This document shows positions 31,947 through 42,746 of a DNA stretch of 64,000 nucleotides, piece after piece. Within the stretch, counting starts at the first letter, position 1. The number at the start of each line of letters is the position of its first letter. Source of the DNA: Phytophthora quininea (Eukaryota; Oomycota; Peronosporomycetes; Peronosporales; Peronosporaceae). The notes below the pieces were generated by a model, which was given only the letters and a program-made list of their open reading frames with translations, was not told where the DNA came from and did no database searches. The translations under genes and the position numbers were made by a program. The stretch is taken from positions 62,001 through 126,000 of the forward strand of contig JAAVTG010000005.1 in NCBI GenBank assembly GCA_011947345.1, written 5' to 3'.

Positions 31947-32767
31947 CGTTCTGGGACAAAGGCGAAGTTGTGCAGGTCCAGCTTGGTGTCGCGCGCCGAG
32001 GCCCTCTCGCTCAGCAAGACACTGGATAGTCTCATTGTGGTTGGCACGGGATATCCCTCGTAGCAGCCCCACATTTCACAACGTGATAACGTTGCGTCTA
32101 GGTGTAGACGAAGTAGCTACCGATCAGGAACAAGATATCAAGCGCGGAGGGCAGGTTGCTTTGCAGTGGAATTACCCGGCGAGTCCATGCGGAGTTGGCA
32201 GGGTTGTCCTTGCAGGGCAAGGTAGAACAAGGAGCGCGTCGACACCTAGCACTGCCTGTCGGTCGAGGATTGGAATCGCATCCTGCGCGTCAATCGCTCT
32301 GCTAAAAGGCGGCAGGTAGGACAAGTGATGCAGAAAACACTAGCGCCATGCCAGCCACGGCCTCTGGGTTGCACCTTTCGATTGAGCTCCGCCGCGATTT
32401 TTAAGAACAACTTCCGATAGCATTACCACGCAGCCACGAACGGATCGGTCTCTGCTGGGCATTACTCGCTGAAAAAGCCCGGCTTCCGATGCAGTACAGC
32501 CGACAGCCGAAGCAAGGCAAGCGTTTCTGACGCGGTGCCTGCCGCAAAAATCTAATGCGGTGCCAGCACACATATCGGGCGGTTAGCACACATTCTTTCG
32601 ACGGTGGTGAAGTCATCGTTCGCGTGCTGAGCAACAATTGCGTAATCGGCCGAAGATCGCTTCGCTGTTGACTCACTCCTCACTTCGCCATGGCAGTGGC
32701 AAGGTGCCACCTCAGTTGCAAATTTCCCTGAGCGACACACACCTCAAGACACAGACACTGAACTGCC
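31947..32767. other. Intergenic region between P14 and P15
   Basis: About 820 bases between divergent genes. Short overlapping open frames on both strands show no family motif, no transposon motif and no recognised domain. I see nothing to annotate beyond two outward-facing promoters at the edges. Confidence 0.35.
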
Positions 32768-33286
32768 ATGAGCTTCCTGCTGGAGGTCGATGCCGCCGAC
32801 GAGCAGCTCCTCGTCACCGAGATCCTCGCGCTGCTGGACGTGGACGACGACATCTGGAGCGACGTGGCCGTCGAGAAGCCGCACACCAGGACGACGCTGC
32901 CCAGGAAGCAGCTAGTCCACAGCCTCAAAGCAGAGTCGCCTCGAGCGCGACGCGGCAGACGCCCCGCCTCGCCTCAGCCGCGGCTCCGCAACAAAGGCAA
33001 GATCGAACTGCTGCGTCGGGAGATCGTGGGGCTGGAGGAGGAGTTGGCCCAGTTACAGCAACGCCCCGGAGCCGACCAGAAAGCAAATAGCGAGAAACAA
33101 CACGCCGAGTCGCTGTGGAAAGTCATCGCCGCCAAACAGAGCCAGGAGAGAGAACAAGCAGAGGAGCGCAACAAGGCGCTCAAGCGGCTGCTGACGACCC
33201 AGTACGCGCTCACGTCGTCGCTCTCAGGCGTGCTCACCGAGTGGACCAGTCTGCCGCCTCCAGAGTCTACTAGCGTGTGTATCTAG
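32768..33286 (+). CDS. P15: short bZIP-like protein without START-like domain
   Basis: A complete 172-residue frame, ATG 32768 to stop 33286. It has an acidic N-terminus (EVDAADEQLLVTEILALLDV), a basic linker rich in Arg and Pro, the coiled coil GKIELLRREIVGLEEELAQL, and the second helix LWKVIAAKQSQEREQAEERN, then LTEWTSLPPPESTSVCI and a stop. It ends just where other members place their first intron. No START-like remnant is seen before P16 starts at 33440. It could act as a dimerising partner that lacks the ligand domain (inference), or be a truncated copy. Confidence 0.7.
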   Translation: MSFLLEVDAADEQLLVTEILALLDVDDDIWSDVAVEKPHTRTTLPRKQLVHSLKAESPRARRGRRPASPQPRLRNKGKIELLRREIVGLEEELAQLQQRPGADQKANSEKQHAESLWKVIAAKQSQEREQAEERNKALKRLLTTQYALTSSLSGVLTEWTSLPPPESTSVCI

Positions 33287-33439
33287 TTGGCCAGCAACCA
33301 AAACAAAACAAGTCGTATATTCTCACGATCCCTTCCTCTAAAAGACGTCATTACGTGAGACCAGGAAGTGCACTCGCAATCATCTCCCCGCATAAACAGC
33401 GCACGCACTTAGTTCCGATTCGTATCGAGGCACAGCTCG

Positions 33440-34820
33440 ATGTCTGCGCGGACCAGCTCCACCAGCGGCCAGCAGTCCGGACCCGCGAAGCCCAAGCGCG
33501 TGAGAGGGGCTCGAGAGCGTCGCCAGGATGCCCAGTGGCGGCAGCGCAAGAAGCAGGAGCGACAAGAGCTGCAGGAGGCGGTACAGGCGCTGCAGACGAA
33601 GTTGGCTCAGTTGCAGCAAGCCAACGGCCTTCACATGGAAGCACGAGAGTGTGAAACGATGGACCAAGACGCCGCGATGAGTTGCAATAGAGTTCGACCG
33701 GGGACAGCGGTGCCAACGCTGCTGCCGACAAAGAGGAAGAGCGAGTGGCAGAGAGAGGCTGCTGCAAAACGACAAGAGCGCGTGCAGGCGGAGCGAGTAA
33801 ATGAGACTTTGAAGAGGGCGGTGGCCTCGCAGCGCGGAACGATCAAGTCGCTGCGCAGCCTCTTCGAGAAGAGGCCTGCATTGCCGGTAGGAGAGACAGG
33901 TCTTGTTATTCGTGTTAACTGTCGGCTGATTCTTTTCTTTTTGTATGCCAGCGATCGGTTATCGACAAGCTGGGAAGCCCAGCCTACTCTCACGTGCGAT
34001 CAGCACCGCAGCATTCTCAGTGTGCCCAGTGTTGCGACCCAACCACTCTTCATATTAATCCCACAGCCGTTAAACGTGAACTCGAGGCTACGCTGCAACG
34101 GATGCGCGTTGCCGTTAACGACGCAGCTGATACTTTGGCGAAAACGCCGGGCTTGTCGTGCAGCTATGACATGCAATTGCATTCGGTGGTCGGACCTACG
34201 ATAGAGGTGCAGACAACGACACCATTGAGTTGTGGACTTGATCGCGCCATACAACTGCTTGGCACCAAGGTTCACGCTATCGCTAGAAGTGCATTCCATG
34301 GCGCGCGCTGTACACCGGTGAGGTTCCAGTTTGTTCCACAACGTTTCTTTCTCTTACCAATATTTTCTTCTTGCTATTCGTTTTGCAGGAGCTTGAATTA
34401 GATGGCGACGATGTTCGTGATCAACAATTCACGCTTGAGCTTGGCGCTCCGTACCAGACAATCATACTAAACGGGTTCCGCTCGACATCCAACAGCATGG
34501 ACTCCAATCGTTTTGCGATGTCGTGGGTAGCGATATCCTTCGACAGGTGCGGCGCTCTTTGCTTTCGAGAGTGCGCCTCCCTAGCCGTGGTTCGGTCATC
34601 CGCGAACCTAGAGCACGAGTCTGTCATTCGAGCACACTATACAGTCGCAGTTGAAAAGGCGATGGGCTGTACAGTCGTGGATGGCGAGCACATCGATCGG
34701 GTCCGAGATCGCGCGCTGCGGTCTATGGGACAACAGGTCCGTGGCAAGTATACTGCCATGCAACGGGAGTTATTACGGAAAAATGGACAAGAAGACCTCA
34801 TTGCTTTTGTCGGGCAATAG
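33440..34820 (+). CDS. P16: bZIP-like / START-like protein (intact)
   Basis: Exons are 33440-33886, 33952-34317 and 34389-34820, with GT-AG phase-0 introns of 65 and 71 nt. The N-terminus is basic rather than acidic (GPAKPKRVRGARERRQDAQW), followed by RKKQERQELQEAVQALQTKL and a helix beginning EWQREAAAKRQERVQAERVN. The C-terminal half has VEVQ-like strand text (GPTIEVQTTTPLSCGLDRAI), SNRFAMSWVAISFDRCGALC and VEKAMGC. The START-like part is of the same sub-type as P17-P19 (TTTPLxC pattern), clearly different from P20-P26. Confidence 0.78.
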
Positions 34821-35412
34821 CAGAGCAGTAACAATTTACCCTCGAAAATAAGAGTCATTGTTTTTCCCTCCTTATTATCGAGGTATTTGTTTAGGACAAG
34901 TTCTACGGTTACGACGAACGCTTCCATAAGACCTGCCCGTACGCGATACTGCGTGGCGGTCTCTGCGGCGGCACTTCAATGGTCGCTACTGTTCTGCTCA
35001 CTCACCTGCGCTGAAGTTGCCGTCGAGCGTCATGGTTGTTGTCTTCTCAACACGCACCTCTTGTATCTGTCGGTCGAAACTGTGCAAAGTGCGTGCAGCA
35101 TTCCAGTCCGCCCTGGCATAAATTTAGAATGGAAAATGCCTTCCGTCCTCATGAAGGTTAACTTGTATGGTTTAACATCGCATTCGAGGTGGGGTGTCAA
35201 GTAGGAAGCTCGAGCGGCACAAATAATGTGTGGATGCATTTTTGCCCCAGCTGTCGCCAATCGTGTCGCCAAAGTGCCTGTGGATGAAGTCTCGACAAGC
35301 GATGACGTACTTGGCGAGCACTGCGAGTTGCTCCCCCACCCTCGGAGCTAACGCCATTCTCCAAGTCGCGCTGTCCAGGTCACACTCGTCGTAATAGCAC
35401 AAGGTCTCCGCA
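34821..35412. other. Intergenic region before the MFS gene
   Basis: About 590 bases. The minus-strand open frame crossing it (to 35528) overlaps the MFS start and shows no motif. The last 100 bases before 35413 probably hold the MFS promoter. Nothing else is recognised. Confidence 0.35.
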
Positions 35413-36768
35413 ATGTGCGCGCCAAACAAGACGGCTCCGCCGCCGCCCGCGAATTGGTACGACAACTGCCTCTGGCAGCCTAAGCTCATGTACGCCATCT
35501 CCAACGTGCAGCAGTCGTCGGTCGCCATCTTCCTGGCCGTTTACTACCAGCAGACCGCCGGCTTTTCCAAGGTGCAGATCGGACTGCTGCAGACGCTGCC
35601 CTGCATCTGCGCCATGGTGTCGCCTCCGATCTGGGGCGCGATCGCAGACTACATCCACAACCAGCGTCTGGTGCACAACTTCTGCATCATCTCGGGTGGA
35701 CTGCTCATGTTCTCCATCCAGTACTTCTACTGGTCCTACCATTGGACTCTAGCGGTGCTGGTGCTCGCCAACTTCCAGTCCATGCCTGCGGGTTCGCTCA
35801 TGGACCACGCAGTGCTCGACATGATAGAGAAGGTCGGCGGTGAGTACGGCAAGCAACGTCTGTTTGGAGCAGTTGGTTGGGGCACCGGCGCGTACATTAC
35901 GGGTCTGGCAGTTGCTGCTGCTGGCATTTCTTGGGCGTTCAACATCAGCATCATTTTCATGTTCGCCTCGCTGCTGGTTCTGCGCACCATTCCACCGGTC
36001 AAGCACGGACATCATGAAGATAACCACTCGGCAATGGAGGAAGGCGGCAAGAGCGCCGGTGCTCCTTCTTTTGCCAACAACATGCGCCGTATCGGAGAAA
36101 AGAAGGACGTCATCATGCTGCTGCTTGTCGTGGTGTTCATGGGTCTCATGTATGGCGTGCTGTCCAGTTTCCTGGCGCTCAACCTGTTCAACTTGTCCGG
36201 CGGCAACGCTCAGATTGTGGGCATTGCAATCATGTGCGAGACCATCTCCGAGCTGCCGGCGTTCTTCTTCTCGCACGCCATCATCAAGAAGCTCGGCACG
36301 GTGAAAGTCCTGCTGGTGTCCATTACAGCCTACGCGCTGCGGATCACGTATTACTCGGTCATGACGAACGCCTGGAGCGCCATCCCGTTTGAGTTCTTGC
36401 ATGGATGCACGTTTGGATTGGCTTGGGCTGCCTGCACGCAGTACATCTACGCCGCAGCACCTAAAGGGTGTGAAGGAACTGTCATGGGGCTTTTGAACGC
36501 GACCCAGAACGGATTGGCTCGTGCAGTGGGCACCATGGTGGGCGGTTATTTCTACCAGCATTACGGCGCACGCGTGATGTGGGCCGTCACCGACCTGGCA
36601 GTTCCGCTTGCACTCGTGTTCCTTGCTGCGTTTGCTTATCTCAAGAGCGAGAACGACGAGGTCCTTTCGGGTGAGGACGTAGAGGCGGAGGAGTCCGAGA
36701 TGTTCTCGCCGCACCACCACTCGAAGGCAATCAACGCGAGTGGACCGTCGTACGACGAGATTGAGTAG
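35413..36768 (+). CDS. MFS transporter (MFS_1-like / MFSD6-like)
   Basis: Single exon, 451 residues, about 12 membrane segments. The N-terminus has WQPKLMYAISNVQQSSVAIF and YYQQTAGFSKVQIGLLQTLP, then SPPIWGAIADYIHNQRLVHN, the loop-2/3 signature place of the family. The region LMDHAVLDMIEKVGGEYGKQ RLFGAVGWGTGAY is typical of the LacY/nucleoside-symporter-like MFS branch. A polar loop (about residues 200-230) joins the two six-helix halves. The C-terminal tail is acidic with a His cluster. The substrate cannot be told. It sits between P16 and P17, unrelated to the array, and its frame is intact. Confidence 0.85.
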   Translation: MCAPNKTAPPPPANWYDNCLWQPKLMYAISNVQQSSVAIFLAVYYQQTAGFSKVQIGLLQTLPCICAMVSPPIWGAIADYIHNQRLVHNFCIISGGLLMFSIQYFYWSYHWTLAVLVLANFQSMPAGSLMDHAVLDMIEKVGGEYGKQRLFGAVGWGTGAYITGLAVAAAGISWAFNISIIFMFASLLVLRTIPPVKHGHHEDNHSAMEEGGKSAGAPSFANNMRRIGEKKDVIMLLLVVVFMGLMYGVLSSFLALNLFNLSGGNAQIVGIAIMCETISELPAFFFSHAIIKKLGTVKVLLVSITAYALRITYYSVMTNAWSAIPFEFLHGCTFGLAWAACTQYIYAAAPKGCEGTVMGLLNATQNGLARAVGTMVGGYFYQHYGARVMWAVTDLAVPLALVFLAAFAYLKSENDEVLSGEDVEAEESEMFSPHHHSKAINASGPSYDEIE

Positions 36769-36920
36769 GCAGCTAGCACGAGGTGGTCCCGTACAAATAT
36801 ACGTAGTGAACTTTCATATGAGTCTTTCACGGTCTCCGCCGAATTCAACCACACAAAAGTGAACCGCTCTCGGCGTGAGCCAGCTGGCGGGCATTTCGCC
36901 ATTCTGTCTCATCAGTCGAG

Positions 36921-38281
36921 ATGAACCAAGAATCGAAGCACGAGTACGCGTCGTTGACGCTCGAGGAGGCACTGGAGCTCCTCGGCAGTTGCGACGACCT
37001 GCTGCTCCTCGACGACGTCCATGACGAGCCCACGGACAGCTCAACGTCGACGCCCAAGCCAAAGAAACGGGAGCGCAATCCCTTGAACGACGTGCGCCGA
37101 CGCCAGCGGAGGAAGGCGGAGCGAGCGCAGCTGAAGCAGCAGGCGCAGGAGTACGAGGCGATACTGACGAGGCTACAGCGAGCGAGTGGAGATCGTCAGG
37201 CTATTGCCAGCGAAGCACTGGCAGAAACACCCGCAACGTCCACGTGGCTGCGCGCTGCAGTTGAGGAGGGGCGGAAAAGACTAGAAGCTGAAGATGTCAA
37301 CGGGAAATTAAAGGCATTGCTGGTAGAGCGTCTGCAGATGACAGGGAAAATCCGCGACGTCCTCAAACAGAAAGGAGCACAGCTGACGGTACGTTCCCCG
37401 CTGTGGAGAAATCTGCATTGTAGCAAGATATTGACCCCGTTAATTGATGCAGAAGATCGACCCTCTGATGGAGTTGTCGCTGTCACTCGAGCCCTCCCCA
37501 TTGGAGTCGAGATTTATGGAGTACGCGATGACGTCGGCAGGTCTGCAGGGCGCGGTCCACCAAGCCTTTGACGCTACCGATTCCGTGCTGGGCTCCTTCT
37601 CGATGGATGCGTTTAGCTACGCTGAGTCGATCTCGAGGGTTAAGCGCGATCGTTCTGGCGGCACATGCGTAGAGCTCCTTACTACGACTCCTCTTGATTG
37701 CACACTTGAGGCAGCGAGAACGCTTCTGTGGGAGACGTTAATGAGCCAGCAGTGGCCAGAAGCGCAGACTCAATTCCACTTGAAGGTGCGTTACCACTGC
37801 CGTTGATGCACTAGTATTGAGACTGATGCTGTTGTATTTATCTTAGACAAAGGATTGCTCACCGCAGACTGTCGAGCTACGTTTCTCAATGAGTTTTGAC
37901 TCCGCTACAGGCTCCCAAATGATGTTAGATGGCGCTACATTCCTCGAGAAGCACGATGAAAAGCACCGGACAGTGCTGGCATGGACATCACTGATTGTGC
38001 ATCCGAGTGGGCACCTTCGATTTCGATCACACGGGTGGATTGTCATTATGAAGTCTACATCCGACCCGGAAACAGCCTCCTTGGTACGAACCTGCTGTCG
38101 GATTACAGCGGAATCGACAAAGACGAGCTTGTCGGCGCACCACAACAGCGATGACCCGTATTGCTTGCAAACACGAAATGGCATCCTGAAATCCATGGGC
38201 ACCCGCGTGAAGTTCAGACTCGAAGATGTCCAACAGCAACTGCTTGGCCAAGCAGGGCCCCAAGAGCTAATCACCGTTTGA
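36921..38281 (+). CDS. P17: bZIP / START-like protein (intact)
   Basis: Exons are 36921-37388, 37453-37785 and 37847-38281; introns of 64 and 61 nt, phase 0. N-terminus EYASLTLEEALELLGSCDDL is acidic. The basic region RNPLNDVRRRQRRKAERAQL keeps Asn followed eight positions later by Arg, as in true bZIPs. The second helix is STWLRAAVEEGRKRLEAEDV. The START-like half has CVELLTTTPLDCTLEAARTL, FLEKHDEKHRTVLAWTSLIV, FRSHGWIVIMKS and ILKSMGTRVKF. Closest to P18 and P19, with which it forms a head-to-tail run. Confidence 0.8.
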
Positions 38282-38308
38282 CATCTGGATTTCACAAGAA
38301 AGCACGAC

Positions 38309-38336
38309 AGATTATGCAAAAACAACTGCATAATCT
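38309..38336. repeat. Perfect inverted repeat upstream of P18
   Basis: AGATTATGCA (38309-38318) and TGCATAATCT (38327-38336) form a 10-bp stem with an 8-base loop between the P17 stop and the P18 start. The right arm TGCATAATCT occurs again upstream of P19 and at 54817. It may be a transcription-factor site or a terminator-like hairpin of P17. Confidence 0.5.
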
Positions 38337-38403
38337 GCTGGCCTCGACCGCTTCTCCCTCGCACTTGCACACAATCCAACCTCCTTCCAATCTGCCGGAG
38401 ACC

Positions 38404-39731
38404 ATGCACCTGCCCATGACGCTAGACGACTCGAATGTGCTGTCAGAGATGCTGACGCTTCTGAACGACAGCAACGACAGCGACACGAGCTCATCCGCGT
38501 CGACGCCACCGACTCCTCTACCTGCAAAAACTGCCAAGCCCAAGAAAGACCGTAGACGGAAAGAGGGCCCTGTCGTGTACTCCACCGATCTGCAACGCCG
38601 GAAGAAGGCCGAACTACGGTCGCTGCGAGCCGAGTCGCAGCATTTAAACGCAAAGCTGCAGCAGCTGCTTCAGTCTCGCCTGCACCGCATCGCGGCACCT
38701 CCAGAGGTTGGTGGCCAACACGGAAGCGCTAATGGGAGCGCTTGGTACAGTCTCGCCATTATCGAGAGCGAGAAACGCGAGCGCTCGGAACGCACCAACC
38801 GTGAGCTGAAAGAACTCATGGCAAAGCAGCTCAAGCTTCACACGTCCATCCGAAGGCTGCTAGAACGGAGTGATGCGGCTAAGGTTCGCGTTCCTGTGTT
38901 TGTGTGTCGTGACTGTGCTTCTCACCGAGATCGTGATCGCAGGGAATAGAGATCGTGCTTAAAGCTGAGCCAACCGCCGACTACGCTCTCCGCCAAGTCG
39001 ATTTCAGTGAGCACATACTCGTTGAGCTGGCACAAAGCTTGGACAAGTTGCGCTTGCAGGCTGACCGCGTCATTCCGACCGTCGGCGACGCATTGGCGGT
39101 AAGTTGTCGTAGTCAACACAAACACCATCATACTCGCCATTATTGCGTCGAAACGAGCTCAGTCACACCGATGGCGTGCGGAGTGCAGCGAGCTGGTGAA
39201 CTTCTGTGGCATCACATTACGACCAAGAAGAACAAGGATGCCGAGAAGTCTTTTCGCTTTGTACGTCAACGTCTGACCGAAGCTCATATCTTCGTCTGAC
39301 TCGCCTTTTGTGTGCTGCAGGTTCGGACAAGGGATTCCGATTGTCTCGAGCGAAACTGTATGGCCTCTCTACGTGATGGCAACGATTCGCTTTTGCACCT
39401 TGACGGTGTGAATATTGTTCGCAAGTACAATGAGGCAAACCGGATCATGTTGGTAGGAACGACCACGTGGTTTCTGCCCGCAGCAGGACTTCAATTTGAA
39501 GATCACCACTGGACGATCATATCACCGTCGCCGACGGATCCTGCGAGCTCTGTGGTTCAAAGCTGTTACCAGCTACAAGTTAAGAACGTCGACTTTGCAT
39601 CCGTCGTGCAAGCAGATTTTGAGCATGCACAGGAGGTGGTGATGACCTCAATAGGCCAAAAGTTGCGGTATGTACTGCTGCGGCAGCAAAACGCACTGCT
39701 CGAGGCCGCAAACCCAGTAGCTACCTTATAA
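38404..39731 (+). CDS. P18: bZIP-like / START-like protein (intact)
   Basis: Exons are 38404-38883, 38943-39260 and 39321-39731; introns of 59 and 60 nt, phase 0. Acidic start MHLPMTLDDSNVLSEMLTLL, then VVYSTDLQRRKKAELRSLRA and the coiled coil QHLNAKLQQLLQ. The second helix is WYSLAIIESEKRERSERTNR. START-like part: CVETSSVTPMACGVQRAGEL, GVNIVRKYNEANRIMLVGTT, FEDHHWTIISPS, SSVVQSCYQLQV and SIGQKLRYVLLRQQN. The basic region has Tyr or Ser in place of the bZIP Asn. Confidence 0.8.
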
Positions 39732-39790
39732 CATTCAAGGCAAAGTAAATTCAACCGTGATTTTGACATGTGGCGCGTGAACACTGCAAC

Positions 39791-39800
39791 TGCATAATCT
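39791..39800 (+). promoter_or_regulatory. Repeated motif TGCATAATCT upstream of P19
   Basis: TGCATAATCT, preceded by CAAC, ends 62 bases before the P19 ATG. The same CAACTGCATAATCT ends 68 bases before the P18 ATG. Shared position in two neighbours suggests a promoter element; a simple leftover of duplication is the alternative. Confidence 0.4.
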
Positions 39801-39861
39801 CGTCCCGTGGGCATAGACTTTATCGGGTCATTCGACAATATACAGGTCAAGCAACAGACAG

Positions 39862-41036
39862 ATGAACAGTGATCAAGCACCAGAAAGCTTCATTGCATCA
39901 CCAACAGAAAACAACATGTCATATTCAACAATGATCCAGCGCCGAAAGAAAGCTGAAATTATTAGACTTCGACAACAGGTCGAGGAGCTAGAACAGCTCC
40001 TGTGCGGGTTACAACATCGTCATCGGAGCCAGTCGTCAAAGGAGGAGCAGCAGTGTAGCTGGTTCGATCGAGCAATGACCGAGAAGCGGCGACAGCTCCA
40101 CTCGGAAAAAGTCAATCAGACCTTGAAAGGCATTCTGAGGCAGCGACAGCACATTGAAAGGGCTTTTAGCACTGCTTTAATGAAAAGGGATCTTCTCAAG
40201 GTACGCACACGTGGTGCCGCGTATCGCTACAGAACTGACAACGTTATACGACACAGGGATTGGATTTTGTCGCCCAACTTCACCCCATGACCGACAAAGC
40301 ACTGCCAGTATTTGCTTTCAGCGATGTTGTTTTGACAGGCTTGGCTGCGAATGTAGCGGATTTATACACCAAAGTGGATTTGGTGATTCCGCCACAGAGC
40401 ACCGCCTCGGTGATTTCAAGTCGGACTTGCAAGCGCCGAACGGAAGCCCTTGGCGATATGATTGAGTCAAGCTCCACGACTGTGTTGAGTTGCGACGTCA
40501 ATGACGCTGCAAATTTGTTTTGGATTAACACCACCACAAAGTCTGACGACTCCGACAAAACGTTCCGCTTCGTAAGTTTAATCTTCTGAAGACTTGCAGC
40601 GATTTGGTTCTAATCACCGTGTTATGTCGCTCAGGAACGCTTGAAAGGCTCCACAGTAATGGAGAGAAACTGCGTCCTGAACATAAAGACTTCGGGGCAG
40701 GATCTCGTTGTTACAGGAACAAACATAATCCGCAGATTCGATGCTGCTGATCTAGCTGCATTCGTCGGTATGACAACGTGGCTGCTTCCAGAGGAAGGAC
40801 TCCGATTCGAGGATCGACTGTGGACTCGAATTGCTCCTGGGCTGGAAAATGCCTCCGTGATGCAAAGTTGCTATCAAATTCGCACAGCAAGATCAAACCA
40901 AGGCGTTGCAACTTACAAGGAAAAGTTACCCTCGCTGCTCTCAGCGAAAAGCTTCGCCACGTCATGGACAAACAGCAAAACTTCATGTTGGACCGGTGTG
41001 GATTGCATTAAACATCACGAAAAAATAATCTGCTAA
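39862..41036 (+). CDS. P19: bZIP-like / START-like protein
   Basis: Exons are 39862-40200, 40257-40571 and 40635-41036; introns of 56 and 63 nt, phase 0. N-terminus is short (MNSDQAPESFIASPTENN), then MSYSTMIQRRKKAEIIRLRQ and VEELEQLLCGL, and SWFDRAMTEKRRQLHSEKVN. START-like text: SSSTTVLSCDVNDAANLFWI, GTNIIRRFDAADLAAFVGMT, FEDRLWTRIAPG and SVMQSCYQIRT. The expected C-terminal helix (LSEKLRHVMDKQQNFML) lies in another frame ending at 41011, so one base is off near 40890-40920. The annotated end uses the unshifted frame. Confidence 0.72.
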
Positions 41037-41076
41037 ATGCAAAAACATACATGTTGTCCCTTTGGACTTGGAGCAA

Positions 41077-42582
41077 TCAGTTGCCATTTTTGTGGCGCTG
41101 CACCGCCTGATCCAACAAGATGTTTTCAATCATCTCGTTACTTGCGTTGATATTGGCAGCCGTAGCATTCAGCACGAACTCAGTAAGAGCTCCGGCCTTG
41201 ACATCGTCATTCAGCGTCTGGTCGGACAGATCGGGCGTGATGATGTAGCACGTCTGCACCAGCGTGAAGTCCTCGTCATCAGTGCCTTGGGCGCGCGGCT
41301 TAATGACGACGTAACCTTTCTCTTCGAAATGAATACCAGCAAAACGCTTGTTGGAGAACTCGAGCGGCTCAATGTGCGACCGCCACACAACCACCACTCG
41401 CTCTTCCTCCACGTATCGGCGCAGGATTTGCTTCACCTTGAATTCTGCCGTTGTGTTTGTCTTTGCGTCGAACATCTCCATGCCGAACGACTCGACCATC
41501 GTATCCTCCGTCGACTCGATCGTGCCAGCCGACTTGGAGTGATACCAGCGGTACGGAACGTCGTTCGTTCCCTTGAAGTGCTGCCACACCGCCTCACCTG
41601 TTGCGTGCATGCCAAACGGCAGCATTTTGTTGGCAAAGATTTCCAGATACATACCGTTCACACCGTCGCGCATTTGAGCATCGCTCTTCGGAGCTTCGGT
41701 CCGACCGAGCCCATTGGCCTCGAATACTGCGTCCACTTCACGATAAGAAGCCTCAACTCCGGCAAGTAGAGCTTCGAAGATCTTGGCGTCCACCACAGGG
41801 TCCGATATCGGCATCTGGGTGCGTTTGGTGCGCTTGTTGCTGCCGCAAGACTCCATCGCACGCAGTACCGTACGCTTCTTGAGGATCTGCTCCATACTCT
41901 TGGCGATCTTGATCTGTCCTTCCAGCACCATTTTGAGCCGCGCATTCTCTCGCTCGGATTTCACCCGACGCGCTAGCTGTCGCTCGCACATTTTCTCCCA
42001 CACACGCGGCACACCGTCGCCATCGAAGTGGCTGCTCTGACTTTCAGGCAAGGCGGGAGATGCAGCTCTCAGAGAGAGTAAAGTCGCACCGGAGCTCTTG
42101 ATTTCTTGTAGCCGCTGCAGCTCCAGCTCCATGTCGGTCACTTTCGTACGCAGGTACGCCAGCTCCAACTTGCGCTCGTCGCGGGCCTTGTTGGGGTTGT
42201 AGCCGAGGGGTTTCTTGCGCACATACGGCTTCTTCTGTGTGGCCTTGGGTGGCAGTAGTGCGGCTGCCTGTGGCGCGGGGCTTGGGGCTACTTGGCGACC
42301 TTTAAACCGCCGCTGAGTGGCCCGCTTGATAGCGGCGACAGTGCCCAAGCTGAAGCCTCTGGACGACTGCGCCGTCTTGTCCGCAAGGGGAGGGAGCTGC
42401 GCGCTCAGCGCGTCCAGCACTTCGCCAGCCTCGGGGTCGTCTAGCGACGGCAGTGCGGGAGCGTCATCGTTATCTCCATCGTCTTTGTTCTCGGCTTGAT
42501 TCAGACTCGCTTCCTGTTGGTCGACGAAAGCCAACGCTGCCGCCAAAGTCTCCTCAGCCTCAGCATCCAGCAAGAACGCCAT
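41077..42582 (-). CDS. P20: intronless full-length bZIP-START-like protein
   Basis: One uninterrupted frame of 501 residues, the clearest reference copy of the family. N-terminal helix MAFLLDAEAEETLAAALAFV, a Pro/Lys-rich linker, then the basic region NPNKARDERKLELAYLRTKV with bZIP spacing (Asn, Ala, Arg, Arg), second helix VWEKMCERQLARRVKSEREN ending ILKKRT. START-like domain about residues 270-500: KIFEALLAGVEASYREVDAV, MYLEIFANKMLPFGMHATGE, MVESFGMEMFDAK, ILRRYVEEERVVVVWRSHIE, FEEKGYVVIKPR, LVQTCYIITPDL, GALTEFVLNATAANI and MIENILLDQ. It lacks both family introns. Confidence 0.85.
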   Translation of the reverse strand: MAFLLDAEAEETLAAALAFVDQQEASLNQAENKDDGDNDDAPALPSLDDPEAGEVLDALSAQLPPLADKTAQSSRGFSLGTVAAIKRATQRRFKGRQVAPSPAPQAAALLPPKATQKKPYVRKKPLGYNPNKARDERKLELAYLRTKVTDMELELQRLQEIKSSGATLLSLRAASPALPESQSSHFDGDGVPRVWEKMCERQLARRVKSERENARLKMVLEGQIKIAKSMEQILKKRTVLRAMESCGSNKRTKRTQMPISDPVVDAKIFEALLAGVEASYREVDAVFEANGLGRTEAPKSDAQMRDGVNGMYLEIFANKMLPFGMHATGEAVWQHFKGTNDVPYRWYHSKSAGTIESTEDTMVESFGMEMFDAKTNTTAEFKVKQILRRYVEEERVVVVWRSHIEPLEFSNKRFAGIHFEEKGYVVIKPRAQGTDDEDFTLVQTCYIITPDLSDQTLNDDVKAGALTEFVLNATAANINASNEMIENILLDQAVQRHKNGN

Positions 42583-42746
42583 GACGGTCTTCTCTCGTTT
42601 GTTTTCGACTGCCACTTCGAGAATGTGCAGCAAATCGCGGCATGGGGATCCGTCGAGATTCTTGTGGTCTACGTGATCCGGGATTGCCTCACCGTGAGCA
42701 AAGTTCGATCAAGGCTGAGCAAGTGCAACGTCTACTAGTATGTCAT

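Noticed and set aside
35749..36720. Minus-strand open frame of 323 codons
   Set aside because: Antisense shadow of the intact MFS transporter; His- and Glu-rich without domains.
41062..41769. Plus-strand open frame of 235 codons
   Set aside because: Antisense to P20, which is intact and carries all family motifs.
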